From NCBI RefSeq assembly GCF_041929205.1, contig NZ_JBHFNT010000300.1: a stretch of DNA of 64,000 nucleotides; one strand, written 5' to 3'. The notes beneath the pieces are model-generated. The model was given only the letters and a program-made list of their open reading frames with translations. It did not search any database and was not told the origin of the DNA. The position numbers and the translations under genes are program-made. The first letter of the stretch is position 1; each line of letters opens with the position of its first letter. This document shows, piece by piece, positions 17,899 through 26,528 of the stretch. Origin of the DNA: Floridanema evergladense. Its GTDB lineage: Bacteria; Cyanobacteriota; Cyanobacteriia; Cyanobacteriales; Aerosakkonemataceae.

Positions 17899-18000
17899 TT
17901 GTCATGGGTAATTGGTCAGTTGTCATTTGTCATCTGTCATTTGCGATCGGGATAATTTCTTGATTATTAATGTTTGGCAAAATGACCAATGACAAATAAC
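17899..18000. repeat. Degenerate TTGTCAT repeats with inverted partner
   Basis: Upstream of maf, TTGTCAT and its variants recur several times, and the inverted form ATGACCAATGACAAATAAC follows at about 17981-18000. The two blocks could pair. Similar words occur at 51826-51842 and 35844. No gene is visible here. Confidence 0.7.
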
Positions 18001-18011
18001 CACTGACTAAT

Positions 18012-18551
18012 TTAATAAACTTGGAATGAATCAACAACTTGCTGGAACTGATTTTTTATTTTTTGCCATCGCTTTTCGGTAGTTGAAGCATTAAAAGTGT
18101 AAAGTTTACCGTGATTAATAACTACACTAGCAAGATTATGTCGTTCTTGATTTGGCAATTTCACTGCATATTCTAAAAGGTAATAAGTTTTTCCGCCGCC
18201 TTCTCTTGCTTCTGCATTAACTAATTCTGCTTCTCTTCCCGATCCTGTTGGTGCGATCGCACTCTTAGACAATTTGTATCCTACCTCACCCGGAGTTCCC
18301 AAATCTGGAAGAGTTTTATCTGATGCAACTGGACTAATAACTACGCTCACATTTTCTGTTTCTTCAATTAAATCATGAAACACCACATCAGGGCCATTGG
18401 CTACTTGCACTGGACTCCAACCATTAGGGTATAAGAACTGATAGCCATCGCTGGTATCGATATAGCTTTTCAAACCGCTTGTCGGGGAAACACAACCATT
18501 TAAGGCAACAGTCAATACAATTAAAAGTAGCGCTACAATTCGGTTTAGCAT
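18012..18551 (-). CDS. CyanoP (PsbP-like) photosystem II lipoprotein
   Basis: This 179-residue protein has a signal peptide with lipobox LNGC (about 17-20), so it is lipid-anchored on the lumenal side of the thylakoid membrane. The mature part starts with YIDTSDGYQFLYPNGW, the PsbP opening. It carries VVISPVASDKTL, LGTPGEVGYKL and the C-terminal TEKRWQK. CyanoP is associated with photosystem II assembly in cyanobacteria. The length and domain are full. Confidence 0.93.
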   Translation of the reverse strand: MLNRIVALLLIVLTVALNGCVSPTSGLKSYIDTSDGYQFLYPNGWSPVQVANGPDVVFHDLIEETENVSVVISPVASDKTLPDLGTPGEVGYKLSKSAIAPTGSGREAELVNAEAREGGGKTYYLLEYAVKLPNQERHNLASVVINHGKLYTFNASTTEKRWQKIKNQFQQVVDSFQVY

Positions 18552-18652
18552 TTGTCACATTCCCTGTATCAATGTTGTAATTTTCTTAGCGATCGTATTT
18601 TCCCATTTATGGGGTACTTTTTTTGGAACTAACAATTTTTGGAGGACAGATA

Positions 18653-19273
18653 ATGTTGACTACCAGCGAAATTAGGTGGTTTTATCAAGGTGAAGTAGCG
18701 CCAGCAATTAAAAATTGGTTTACTAAGGACGTACTTAGAGAAAATTGTCAAACATTTGAACAGCGAGAAGATTGGTATTTACGAATACCTGGATGTGAGT
18801 TTTTGGGGGTAAAACTGCGCCAAAAGCAGTTAGAAAGTAAGTTGCGAGTTGCAGAATTAGGCGTTTTGTATTTAAGCAAAAATGTCATAGGCTCAGCTGA
18901 AAAATGGGTAAAATGGAGTTGCGACGATCCAGAAGCAGAGAGTTTAATTACTTCCGAAGTAGTTGCTAAAGGAGAATGGGTGAAGGTGGAAAAAGCGCGA
19001 TCGCAAATTCGCTATTTAATCGCTGACGATGGTAGCTTAATTCCAACTTCAACAACAGGAACTTCTCAAGTAGGTTGTAATGTAGAACTTACTCAGCTAA
19101 TTGTCGATCGCGATCGTTGGTGGAGTTTAGGTTTTGAAACTTCGGGAAAAAGTGATGATTTAATGCCTATTTTGGAAGCTGTAACTAATAAAGTATTTCA
19201 AACATTCCCCGAAGAAGAATTAAGTTTAAGAAATTCTTATGCTTATCCCAAATGGTTATCTCTGTTTGTTTAA
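18653..19273 (+). CDS. Conserved hypothetical protein
   Basis: This protein of about 206 residues opens with LTTSEIRWFYQGEVAPAIKNWF and ends near EEELSLRNSYAYPKWL. It is soluble, tryptophan-rich and without a signal. The pattern of beta strands with YLRIPGCEFLGVKLRQ and SLGFETSG suggests a CYTH-like or similar barrel, but that is only a guess. GGAGGA at 18641-18646 is a strong ribosome site 6 bases before the ATG at 18653, so the in-frame ATG at 18623 is not used. It is divergent from the CyanoP gene. Confidence 0.78.
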   Translation: MLTTSEIRWFYQGEVAPAIKNWFTKDVLRENCQTFEQREDWYLRIPGCEFLGVKLRQKQLESKLRVAELGVLYLSKNVIGSAEKWVKWSCDDPEAESLITSEVVAKGEWVKVEKARSQIRYLIADDGSLIPTSTTGTSQVGCNVELTQLIVDRDRWWSLGFETSGKSDDLMPILEAVTNKVFQTFPEEELSLRNSYAYPKWLSLFV

Positions 19274-19284
19274 TTTTACCAGCC

Positions 19285-19316
19285 AGATCCCGATTTCTTC
19301 AAGAAGTCGGGGATCT
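19285..19316. repeat. Imperfect palindrome after the hypothetical gene
   Basis: AGATCC-CGATTTCTT (19285-19299) pairs with AAGAAGTCGGGGATCT (19301-19316), with one gap and one mismatch. It is a likely terminator or a member of a small dispersed palindrome family. It follows the stop codon of the gene at 18653. Confidence 0.6.
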
Positions 19317-19487
19317 ATTTTCCTGCTTTTGCCAAAACCAATTTTCTTTAAGTTTTCTCATCCCTTGATTAGAGATATCCTCCCCATCCGAACGATAAAC
19401 AAAACCTGTAATTACTTGAGAAAAGCGCGATCGATCTTGGCACGGAAAATAGGCTCTCCCGTACTTGTGGTGGAAAACTCTGGTTTT
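19317..19487 (-). pseudogene. Possible gene-end remnant
   Basis: On the minus strand this reads through HHKYGRAYFPCQDRSRFSQV, ITGFVYRSDGED and LKENWFWQKQ without a plausible start. It looks coding-like but matches no family I can name. The segment GTACGGGAGAGCC is also present inverted at 19585-19597, where the HHxYGRA reading breaks off at a stop. It may be a fragment of a dead gene. Confidence 0.3.
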
Positions 19488-19518
19488 AGGGACTGGGGAC
19501 TGGGGACTAGGGACTGGG
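19488..19518. repeat. Heptamer repeat (GGGGACT)
   Basis: Four units of GGGACTGG-type heptamer occur here. Between this array and the one at 19826 there is no gene that I can support. A hydrophobic minus-strand frame at 19557-19754 lacks a ribosome site. Confidence 0.85.
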
Positions 19519-19825
19519 AAACCTTGTGGAGTAAGCATTTGGCTAATTAATTAGGTTTACTTATCACCATGAGTACGCACCATGAGTACGGGAGAGCCAA
19601 ATAAAACCAATAAAAATAAAAAATTAACCCAAAATAACCCAAAAAATTCCCATAATTTACACTTAAAATGCCGAAATATCAACTCCAAACAACTAACAAT
19701 CAATACAATTAAAGTAAACCGCAAAACCAGAAAATTATTAGCGGAATTTCGCATATAATCGTAAAACTAAATTTTTTAAACCACAGAGGCATAGAGGACA
19801 CAGAGAGTAGAAATAAAGAAATTTT

Positions 19826-19907
19826 CCCAATCCCCAATCCCCAATCCCCAGTCCCCAATCCCCAGTCCCCAATCCCCAATCCCCAATCCCCAGTCCCCAA
19901 TCCCCAG
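19826..19907. repeat. Heptamer repeat (CCCCAAT/CCCCAGT)
   Basis: About eleven heptamer units run up to the larB stop codon, alternating CCCCAAT and CCCCAGT. The sequence just before it (19781-19808, CACAGAGGCATAGAGGACAC) is another widespread cyanobacterial intergenic word. Confidence 0.9.
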
Positions 19908-20690
19908 TTACTCAGTCATTAAACTAATCTTACTCACCGTCCTCAAAATTTGTCCTGCCAAAATTGCTGCGCCAAAACCATTGTCAATGTTTACTACGCC
20001 GACTCCCGCAGCACAAGAATTCAACATTGTCAATAGCGGGGCAAGACCGCCAAAACTTGCGCCATAACCGACACTGGTGGGAACCGCAATCACCGGACAA
20101 TCTGCTAAACCCGCTACCACGCTAGGCAAAGCGCCTTCCATTCCCGCTACCACAATCAAAACATTGGATTGGGCGATGACTTGACGGTTACTCAGCAAAC
20201 GGTGAATCCCTGCGACTCCCACATCCCAGAGACGCTGTACCCGAAAACCGGAAAGTTCTGCGGTAACTGCTGCTTCTTCTGCTACTGGTAGGTCAGCTGT
20301 TCCGGCAGAAATAATGCCAATTGTCCCCGAATATTGAGGTTCTAAAGCAGCAGGAACGGTGGCGCAAATTCGGGCATTTGGGTAGTAGTAAAGTTGAGGA
20401 AGTTTTTCTTGTACTTCGGCGTAAACTTCGGGAGTAATTCTAGTTGCCATTACTACCGGATTTTCTTGTCGCATTGCTTGGAAAATTTGGGCAATTTGAT
20501 CGGGTGTTTTACCGGGTCCCCAAATCACTTCAGGAAATCCTGTTCGCAGCTTTCGATGATGATCGATTCTGGCAAAGTCGCCCACTGATTCAAAGGCAAA
20601 ATGCTTGAGTTTTTCCATTGCCACATCTGGGCTAACTCTACCATTGGCAACTGCTTCTAGTAGAGATTGTAATGCTTCAGGTTGAGTCAT
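19908..20690 (-). CDS. larB: LarB, nickel pincer cofactor synthesis
   Basis: LarB carboxylates and hydrolyses nicotinic acid adenine dinucleotide. This is the first step towards the nickel-pincer nucleotide cofactor of lactate racemase and related enzymes. The 260-residue protein has the LarB N-terminal domain and a PurE-like C-terminal half (GIISAGTADLPVAEEA at about 125-140, GYGASFGGLAPLLTMLNSC and VNIDNGFGAA). No larC or larE lies in this window. It starts 9 bases after the stop of the solute-binding protein gene, so it is probably co-transcribed with it. Confidence 0.93.
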   Translation of the reverse strand: MTQPEALQSLLEAVANGRVSPDVAMEKLKHFAFESVGDFARIDHHRKLRTGFPEVIWGPGKTPDQIAQIFQAMRQENPVVMATRITPEVYAEVQEKLPQLYYYPNARICATVPAALEPQYSGTIGIISAGTADLPVAEEAAVTAELSGFRVQRLWDVGVAGIHRLLSNRQVIAQSNVLIVVAGMEGALPSVVAGLADCPVIAVPTSVGYGASFGGLAPLLTMLNSCAAGVGVVNIDNGFGAAILAGQILRTVSKISLMTE

Positions 20691-20699
20691 TTTGTTGGT

Positions 20700-22487
20700 T
20701 TAATTTTTGGCTAATGGTAGTTCGTAAATGTTCCAGAATGCGCCGCCTAATGCTGAGTATTTGATGCCTTTAATCCGATCGCGCACAGCTGCCAATGATA
20801 GCGGGTTAACCAAGTAAATTACTGGCAATTCTTCTTGGACAATATTTTGGAATTTGGCATAAATTTCTTTGCGTTTGTTTTCGTCTAATTCTTGTGCGCC
20901 TGCAATCATTAGGCGATCGATCTCTTTTTCCCAATCAGAAACTACCCAACCATTTATCGGCGGTTCACCTGGCGTTGGCCCTTGGTTAAAGCTATGCAAA
21001 CCACCTGTGCTATTCCACACATTAGCACCATCATTTGGTTCCACTCCTCCAGTTAATCCTAGTAAATAACATTCCCAATCTCTAGTGTTAGAAAGTTTAT
21101 CTACTAAGGTGCCAAAGTTAATCGGTGTAAAATCAACTTGAATCCCAATTGTACTCAAATCTTGCTTGATTTGTGCTCCCATTGCTTCCCGAATTTTATT
21201 ACCGCTATTTGTCATTAATGTGAAGCGGACACGATTACCGTCCCAATCTAATAATTGCCCATCAGCGTTATATTTAAATCCCGCTTTTTGTAGTAATTCC
21301 TTAGCTTTTTCTAGGTTATAATTATAAACTTTCAGCCCTTTTTCGGGAGATAAGTAATAAGGACTTTGTACGGAAATAGGCGAATTTTGCGGTTTACCTA
21401 ATCCACGAAAGACATTGTTAATCATGGTTTGGCGATCGATCGCATAAGCTACTGCTTGCCGAAATTCCCTAGTGTTAAACCACCGCGACTTTATGGGATT
21501 AACAATTGGTTGTCCATTAGCATTTTTCGCCTTATTTAAGTTAAAAGAAATAAAATTTGTGCCGGAAGCAGGGCCACCATTATAAATTGTAAAATTCCCC
21601 CGCTTTTCTTCTCGCTTTAGTAGGGAGAAAATGTCCGGTTGCACACTTATCGAATCCAAACTTCCTGAACGAAACTGCATTAAAGCCACATCAGTTGATT
21701 CTACAATTTGCCAAACCATTCTTTCAATATATGGCTGTTGCCGACCTTGACTATCTTTCCGCCAAAAATAAGGATTCCGACGAAAAATTATCCGTTGACT
21801 TGTGTCATATCGTTCTAAAGTATAAGGCCCATTAACTACTATTTCATTTGGTGGTGTATTCACTCCCCAAGTTGTCAGAAATACAGGTTTGCCATCTTGG
21901 TTTTTTTGATTAACATATTTTCTTAAAATATGCGCTGGTAATATCGGCAATCCAGTCACTCTTAAAAATGGGGCAAAAGGTTCTGGAACAGTAAATTCTA
22001 CTCTGCGCCCATCTAATTTTTTTACTGTTGGCAAAGCCCGACTTGCACCAATTCTCAAAACATCTCTACTATCAGTAGGAATTCTTTCATTCAAGTATAT
22101 TTCATTGTATGTAAAAATTACATCATCTGCCGTTAACGGTTTGCCATCTGACCATTTTAAATTCGGTTTAAGCGTAAAAACTATCTTTTTTTTATCTTCC
22201 GAAATTGTCCAAGATTCTGCTAAGTCTGGTTCAATTTTACCTGTCAAACCGTTTTCCGTAACCAATCCATCAAACATGATACTAGTAGGACTGGGTGCTT
22301 CTTGAACGAAAGGCGGGTTAAAAGTTTTTGGATCGCTAAGTATACTGGTAACAACTTGTGGAACTTGGGCACTGGCACTTTTAATTCTTAAGGCGCTACA
22401 GCTGCTAAGGGCGATCGCGCCAACGAACAACAACACTAAGAAAAATCCCGAAAACCTGATTCTTTTAATAGCCGAGTATTTCATCAT
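20700..22487 (-). CDS. Family-5 (peptide/nickel) ABC solute-binding lipoprotein
   Basis: This 595-residue SBP_bac_5 protein has a signal peptide with lipobox LSSC (about 27-30). Typical blocks are LAESWTISEDKKKIVFTL, LKWSDGKPLTADDVIFTYN, FRQAVAYAIDRQTMINNVF and, near the C-terminus, LPVIYLVNPLSLAAVRDRI. The family binds oligopeptides, opines or nickel complexes. Length and N-terminal motif fit an oligopeptide binder, but the adjoining larB makes a nickel-related ligand worth testing. No permease genes are adjacent. Confidence 0.92.
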   Translation of the reverse strand: MMKYSAIKRIRFSGFFLVLLFVGAIALSSCSALRIKSASAQVPQVVTSILSDPKTFNPPFVQEAPSPTSIMFDGLVTENGLTGKIEPDLAESWTISEDKKKIVFTLKPNLKWSDGKPLTADDVIFTYNEIYLNERIPTDSRDVLRIGASRALPTVKKLDGRRVEFTVPEPFAPFLRVTGLPILPAHILRKYVNQKNQDGKPVFLTTWGVNTPPNEIVVNGPYTLERYDTSQRIIFRRNPYFWRKDSQGRQQPYIERMVWQIVESTDVALMQFRSGSLDSISVQPDIFSLLKREEKRGNFTIYNGGPASGTNFISFNLNKAKNANGQPIVNPIKSRWFNTREFRQAVAYAIDRQTMINNVFRGLGKPQNSPISVQSPYYLSPEKGLKVYNYNLEKAKELLQKAGFKYNADGQLLDWDGNRVRFTLMTNSGNKIREAMGAQIKQDLSTIGIQVDFTPINFGTLVDKLSNTRDWECYLLGLTGGVEPNDGANVWNSTGGLHSFNQGPTPGEPPINGWVVSDWEKEIDRLMIAGAQELDENKRKEIYAKFQNIVQEELPVIYLVNPLSLAAVRDRIKGIKYSALGGAFWNIYELPLAKN

Positions 22488-22512
22488 CGATCTTCTCTAA
22501 AAATTAACTAAT

Positions 22513-23130
22513 CTACTGAGTTTGTAGCCAACCAAGAAAATTTTTGCTTTGAGTAAAATAATTTATGCCTGCATCACCGAGAACTTGTTGAACTGCTGGC
22601 GTACTGAAGTCTCTGGTATTTCCACTCAGAAATACCTTGATTTCATCTGGATGTAAAGCTGCATGATTTAATATGGATTTGATAATCAAATTATCTACAA
22701 TATCATCTTTAATCATCAAAGCTTCCGGTTGTGAAAGACTTATTTGTGATATCTCCTGAAGTGTATTTTCCTTTAATGTTATCATTTCTGCTTTTCTGAA
22801 CATTTGAGTTACTGCTTCATTAAGGCGTTCCTGAATATCATTTAATCGATCTCTACTGCCAATTCTGGCTTGTTCAAGGGAGGAAACTAAAGACTTTGCA
22901 TGAATTGATGTTCGATCTCTTTTTGATTCATTGATTTGTTTCTCCAATTCTCTCTGAAATTGCTGGCTATAAACTTTCTCTTTTTGCCATGTAGAAAGAA
23001 TCTCCACATAACAAATACTTGGTATTGCTAGACGGACTGTTTCTGGTGTACTTCTTAGCAATATACCTGCTTCAGCATCTTGTCCTTTAGCAATACTCAT
23101 CAGAAAATTAGTTTCAAGGTAAAGTATCAC
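22513..23130 (-). CDS. PIN-like domain protein
   Basis: The 205-residue protein starts (GTG at 23130) ILYLETNFL, a PIN-type first strand with E6 and N8 in place of the usual D-x-N. E43 follows in CYVEIL, D146 in DDIVDNLI, and SGNTRDF at 169-175, the order of acidic positions in PIN ribonucleases. The middle (about 48-125) is a long, highly charged helical insertion, possibly coiled coil. It overlaps the upstream PD-(D/E)XK-like gene by 17 bases, so the two are translationally linked. It could be a nuclease effector or a housekeeping RNase. I know no characterised homologue. Confidence 0.75.
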   Translation of the reverse strand: MILYLETNFLMSIAKGQDAEAGILLRSTPETVRLAIPSICYVEILSTWQKEKVYSQQFQRELEKQINESKRDRTSIHAKSLVSSLEQARIGSRDRLNDIQERLNEAVTQMFRKAEMITLKENTLQEISQISLSQPEALMIKDDIVDNLIIKSILNHAALHPDEIKVFLSGNTRDFSTPAVQQVLGDAGINYFTQSKNFLGWLQTQ

Positions 23131-23587
23131 TTTCCAGTACTACCTCAGATTTTGTTGTTCCATCCGCTAACAGTTGTAATAAACCAATTTCTTCTACTCT
23201 ATCTGATGCAGGTGGCTTTTCTGATTTCCAATGATAAGCTAAATCTCTTAACCACGCTTCCAGCAATGTTTCAAAATATGGATCGAAAATTCGTTTATTA
23301 GCAAATTCAGGATCGTAGTGGCTAAGTATATCCGCAGTTTTGAGATTCAGCAAAGCTTCCGAGATATTAACACTTTCTCCTGAAAAAATCTCAATCTCTG
23401 ACAAATCAGCCAACATTAAAAAAGGGATAACTTTATTCAAATATTTACTGTATAATTTTAATTGAGAGAAGGCTTCCTGTTTTGCATGAGCTAAAGCTTT
23501 TACTTCAGCAATTAAAACCTCTTCTCCTTCATTATTGTAGGCAATAATATCGACCCATACTTTGCGAGTAAATTTTGCTGTTTCCAT
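23114..23587 (-). CDS. PD-(D/E)XK nuclease-like protein
   Basis: This 157-residue protein has the motif D13-x14-E28-x-K30 (VDIIAYNN, then LIAEVKA), the catalytic pattern of the PD-(D/E)XK nuclease superfamily. QEAFSQLKLYSKYL follows, as in the helix that follows the core in Type I R subunit N-terminal-like domains. The C-terminal half is unassigned. An AAAGG motif precedes the ATG. It overlaps the PIN-like gene downstream, and the pair forms a two-gene cassette between ispF and the solute-binding protein. Confidence 0.75.
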   Translation of the reverse strand: METAKFTRKVWVDIIAYNNEGEEVLIAEVKALAHAKQEAFSQLKLYSKYLNKVIPFLMLADLSEIEIFSGESVNISEALLNLKTADILSHYDPEFANKRIFDPYFETLLEAWLRDLAYHWKSEKPPASDRVEEIGLLQLLADGTTKSEVVLESDTLP

Positions 23588-23628
23588 TACCTTTCATCCT
23601 TTTAACAAATCTCAGGTTTTCCAGCGAC

Positions 23629-24111
23629 TTAATCAGCTGCTACCAGTAAAGCTACAGAATAGGCACAAATTCCTTCTTCTCTTCCTTCAGGGCCTAATTT
23701 TTCGTTGGTGGTGGCTTTAATGCTAATTTGGTCAGGTTTTAATTCTAAAACAGCTGCCAAGCGATCGCGCATTGCCGAAATATGCGGTTTCAATTTCGGA
23801 CGTTCCGCGACAATTACCGAGTCAATATTACTCACTCGCCAACCTTTTTCCCGGACGAGTCGATCGACCTGACTTAACAACATTAAACTATCCGCCCCCG
23901 CCCATTTTGAATCGCTGGGCGGGAAATAATGACCGATATCCCCCAAACTTAACGCCCCCAGCATTGCATCCATAATCGCGTGAGTCAGGACATCAGCATC
24001 ACTATGCCCTAATAATCCCATTTCGTGAGAAATCTGGACACCTCCCAAAATTAAAGGTCGTCCAGATACCAATCGATGAATATCGTAACCGTTACCTATG
24101 CGAATGTTCAT
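23629..24111 (-). CDS. ispF: 2-C-methyl-D-erythritol 2,4-cyclodiphosphate synthase
   Basis: IspF catalyses the cyclisation step of the MEP isoprenoid pathway, which feeds carotenoid, chlorophyll phytyl and quinone synthesis. The zinc ligands D10 and H12 (GYDIHRL) and H44 (DVLTHAIMDAM) are present, as is the family motif GHSDADVL. The C-terminus has KATTNEKLGPEGREEGI. At 160 residues it is full length. Its ATG overlaps the stop of the DUF1517 gene in an ATGA, which suggests translational coupling. Confidence 0.97.
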   Translation of the reverse strand: MNIRIGNGYDIHRLVSGRPLILGGVQISHEMGLLGHSDADVLTHAIMDAMLGALSLGDIGHYFPPSDSKWAGADSLMLLSQVDRLVREKGWRVSNIDSVIVAERPKLKPHISAMRDRLAAVLELKPDQISIKATTNEKLGPEGREEGICAYSVALLVAAD

Positions 24112-25136
24112 GCTAGTTGCATCATATTTGCGTACTCACTTAACATTTCATCATAAGTTAGGCTCTCTGTGTCAGATTGGGGAGTCCAAAGTAACTCAAA
24201 TACAGAAAGATATTCTGGTGGAGTAGCCGCAATTTTTTCTAATGCTTGCTTCAAATCTTGCGTTGAGTACACATCACCAAACATCGGGCGATCGTTCTCT
24301 GTCCCAATTAATAAAGTAACAACAATGTATGTCCCCGGTTCTTGTTCTGGTTTAACATCTTGTTTAAGTTGGCGCACTTTCCCCTTAACATTAGACAAGG
24401 TTTCTGCACTAAATTTCGTGCGTTCTTCTATGGAAATCTGATTGAAGAGTTTTTCCGCTTCTTCCCGACTCTTCACCGTTTTAGAACTAGCAGAAACGTG
24501 CGTCCAATTTTCTGGCGTTCGCAACAATGCTAACACCGACTCCTGCATTAATTCGGTTAGTCCTTCGGGAGTGTTAGTATCAATTTGCAAGCTTAAATCT
24601 GTTAGTTGTTTCTGCACTACATGGGCTTGTGCTAATAACCCAATTTGCACTTTACTTACAGTAACAATATTATTGTCTAATTCTTTGTTCCCAGTAGAAT
24701 AAGTTACTATTTCTTCACCTGAACTGCTTTTACTGCTAATTGCGTTTTTCATGGCAAAAGCGATCGCCAACGCCAAAATTCCCAAAATCAAAATCAACAC
24801 AATTATCGGCAGTGGTGAATAATAGTAACCATAGCCCCCACGATAATAACCTCCAGGCGCAACATACACATTCGTCGGACTTGTATAAGTCGGATTACTG
24901 CGATAACCTCCTGAATCATTATCAGAAAATCCTCGACTCGGAGCACTGCGGGAAGGCGAAGACCGATTAAAAGAACCTCCACCACTGCGCCCCCCACCCC
25001 GTTTTGCTAATGCTTCCTGACCAACATTTAAACTTACTTGTTTGTGAGTGGGCGTAAACTCAATGTTGACTGCATTAACTAACAAAAGAGAAACAGCAGC
25101 TGTACAACAAAATTGTAACTTAGACTTCATTCTCAT
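24108..25136 (-). CDS. DUF1517 membrane protein
   Basis: This 342-residue protein has an N-terminal signal-like segment (about 9-25), a Gly/Ser/Arg-rich low-complexity region (about 45-90, RGGGRSGGGSFNRSSPSR) and one strong transmembrane helix (about 108-130, PLPIIVLILILGILALAIAF). The DUF1517 soluble domain follows, with KVQIGLLAQAHVVQKQLTDL and IVVTLLIGTENDRPMFG. The family is conserved in cyanobacteria and plastids, and is probably thylakoid-associated without a defined reaction. It is coupled to ispF by a 4-base overlap. Confidence 0.9.
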   Translation of the reverse strand: MRMKSKLQFCCTAAVSLLLVNAVNIEFTPTHKQVSLNVGQEALAKRGGGRSGGGSFNRSSPSRSAPSRGFSDNDSGGYRSNPTYTSPTNVYVAPGGYYRGGYGYYYSPLPIIVLILILGILALAIAFAMKNAISSKSSSGEEIVTYSTGNKELDNNIVTVSKVQIGLLAQAHVVQKQLTDLSLQIDTNTPEGLTELMQESVLALLRTPENWTHVSASSKTVKSREEAEKLFNQISIEERTKFSAETLSNVKGKVRQLKQDVKPEQEPGTYIVVTLLIGTENDRPMFGDVYSTQDLKQALEKIAATPPEYLSVFELLWTPQSDTESLTYDEMLSEYANMMQLA

Positions 25137-25292
25137 AGGTCAAATTCAGAGCTTTACTCCGATCGTACTTCTTCCATTTAGATTGCCCTCACTCTCACTT
25201 ACAATTTACTTATTTAATATTTGTTTACATAAATTTTTGTTTTGAATAAATACCCATCAAAATAAAAAACTTAAAGCTTCCTTTCTGCCTTC

Positions 25293-26000
25293 TTAATCAG
25301 CGGCTTCTTCACCTGATTGTTGCAGCCAAATTTGATATAAATCGGGACGACGATCGCGCGTTCTTGCAATCTGCTGTTGCGATCGCCAACGGGCAATCTC
25401 TCCGTGATTTCCTGATAGTAATACATCCGGTACTCGCCAACCACGAAATTCTGGTGGACGGGTATATTGAGGATAATCTAACAAAATCGCTTCAAAACTT
25501 TCAGCTTTCAAAGATTCTTCTTTCCCCACCGTTCCTGGCAATAACCGCACCACACCATTAATTAACGTTAATGCCGGAATTTCTCCACAAGTTAACACAA
25601 AATCTCCCAAAGAAACCTCACGAGTCACTAAATTTAACACTCTTTCATCAACCCCTTCATAATGACCGCAAATAATTACAATTTGCTGATAATTTGTCGC
25701 CAATTCTTTTAATAATGGTTGATTCAAAGTTTCCCCTTGGGGAGTCATTAAAATTACCTCCCGTTTTGGTAAAATTGGTAGAGATTCCACAGCCGCAAAG
25801 ATCGGTTCTGGCTTCATTAACATTCCCACACCACCACCGTAAGGTTCGTCATCTACTCGTCGATGCTTATCTGTGGCATAATCTCTGGGATTTACCAGAT
25901 TTACAGTAGCAATCTGTTTGGCTAAAGCTTTACCTAACAACCCGGAACTTAGTGGGGAAGTAAAAAAATCGGGAAACAGGGTAACAACATCTATCTGCAC
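25293..26000 (-). CDS. trmD: tRNA (guanine-37-N1) methyltransferase
   Basis: TrmD methylates G37 of tRNAs reading CNN codons and prevents frameshifting. The trefoil-knot SPOUT motifs are clear: IVICGHYEGVDERV, SLGDFVLTCGEIPAL and LPGTVGKEESLKAESF. An open frame extends upstream to 26138. The homologous region begins at QIDVVTLFPDFF, so the GTG at 26000 is chosen, giving 235 residues, normal for the family. It is followed at 157 bases by the DUF1517 gene. Confidence 0.95.
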   Translation of the reverse strand: MQIDVVTLFPDFFTSPLSSGLLGKALAKQIATVNLVNPRDYATDKHRRVDDEPYGGGVGMLMKPEPIFAAVESLPILPKREVILMTPQGETLNQPLLKELATNYQQIVIICGHYEGVDERVLNLVTREVSLGDFVLTCGEIPALTLINGVVRLLPGTVGKEESLKAESFEAILLDYPQYTRPPEFRGWRVPDVLLSGNHGEIARWRSQQQIARTRDRRPDLYQIWLQQSGEEAAD

Positions 26001-26138
26001 AATTTTATAATCTCTTGAAAAAGAACTACTATCTAGTGCAACGCCGCAGAAATAACCAATCAGTTGAAAAAAGGTAAAAGCCTTCTCTCCTTGGAACCCT
26101 CTGCCTTCTTGCATTAGTTTAGCTACAAAAGTTACCAA

Positions 26139-26528
26139 AAGATGGCAACAATAATGTTAAAAATTAGGACTCATTACCAATTTGGATAACTTAGTCCAAT
26201 GGCAAGTTTTGTACTTTGATACTAACAGATTGTAGGATCTAGCTAATTTGTGAATAATGGCTAATTTCTGGCGATGAGGGACAAAAAATTTCATAAATGT
26301 TTAATAATAGGTTTTATAAACTACTATTATGTGTTAATGATTACGATCGAGAGCTTTAACCATACCAGTACTGAGTTCTGAGTAAGCAGTTACTTACTTT
26401 AGGATTATTAGCTTTCTCTTCATAATCGCAGGAGATGAGAAGGCGGAACTCAGGACAAAAATGAGGAGAACAAACATTTGTTAAGTATGGCTTAAAACTC
26501 AGGCTAACCGGAGAAGAGGAAACATAGA
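26139..26528. other. Long leader region upstream of cphB
   Basis: About 390 bases (up to 528 if trmD starts at 26000) lie between the divergent trmD and cphB. I see no gene, no perfect GTA-N8-TAC NtcA box and no tRNA. Short palindromic words such as GTAAGCAGTTAC occur near 26382. A GAGGA at about 26515 precedes cphB. Confidence 0.5.

Noticed and set aside
19557..19754. Hydrophobic minus-strand frame between repeats
   Set aside because: No ribosome site, AT-rich composition drives the hydrophobicity, and it is embedded in repeat DNA.
26139..26528. NtcA box upstream of cphB
   Set aside because: I found GTA and TAC words near 26382, but the spacing is 6 or 10, not the required 8.
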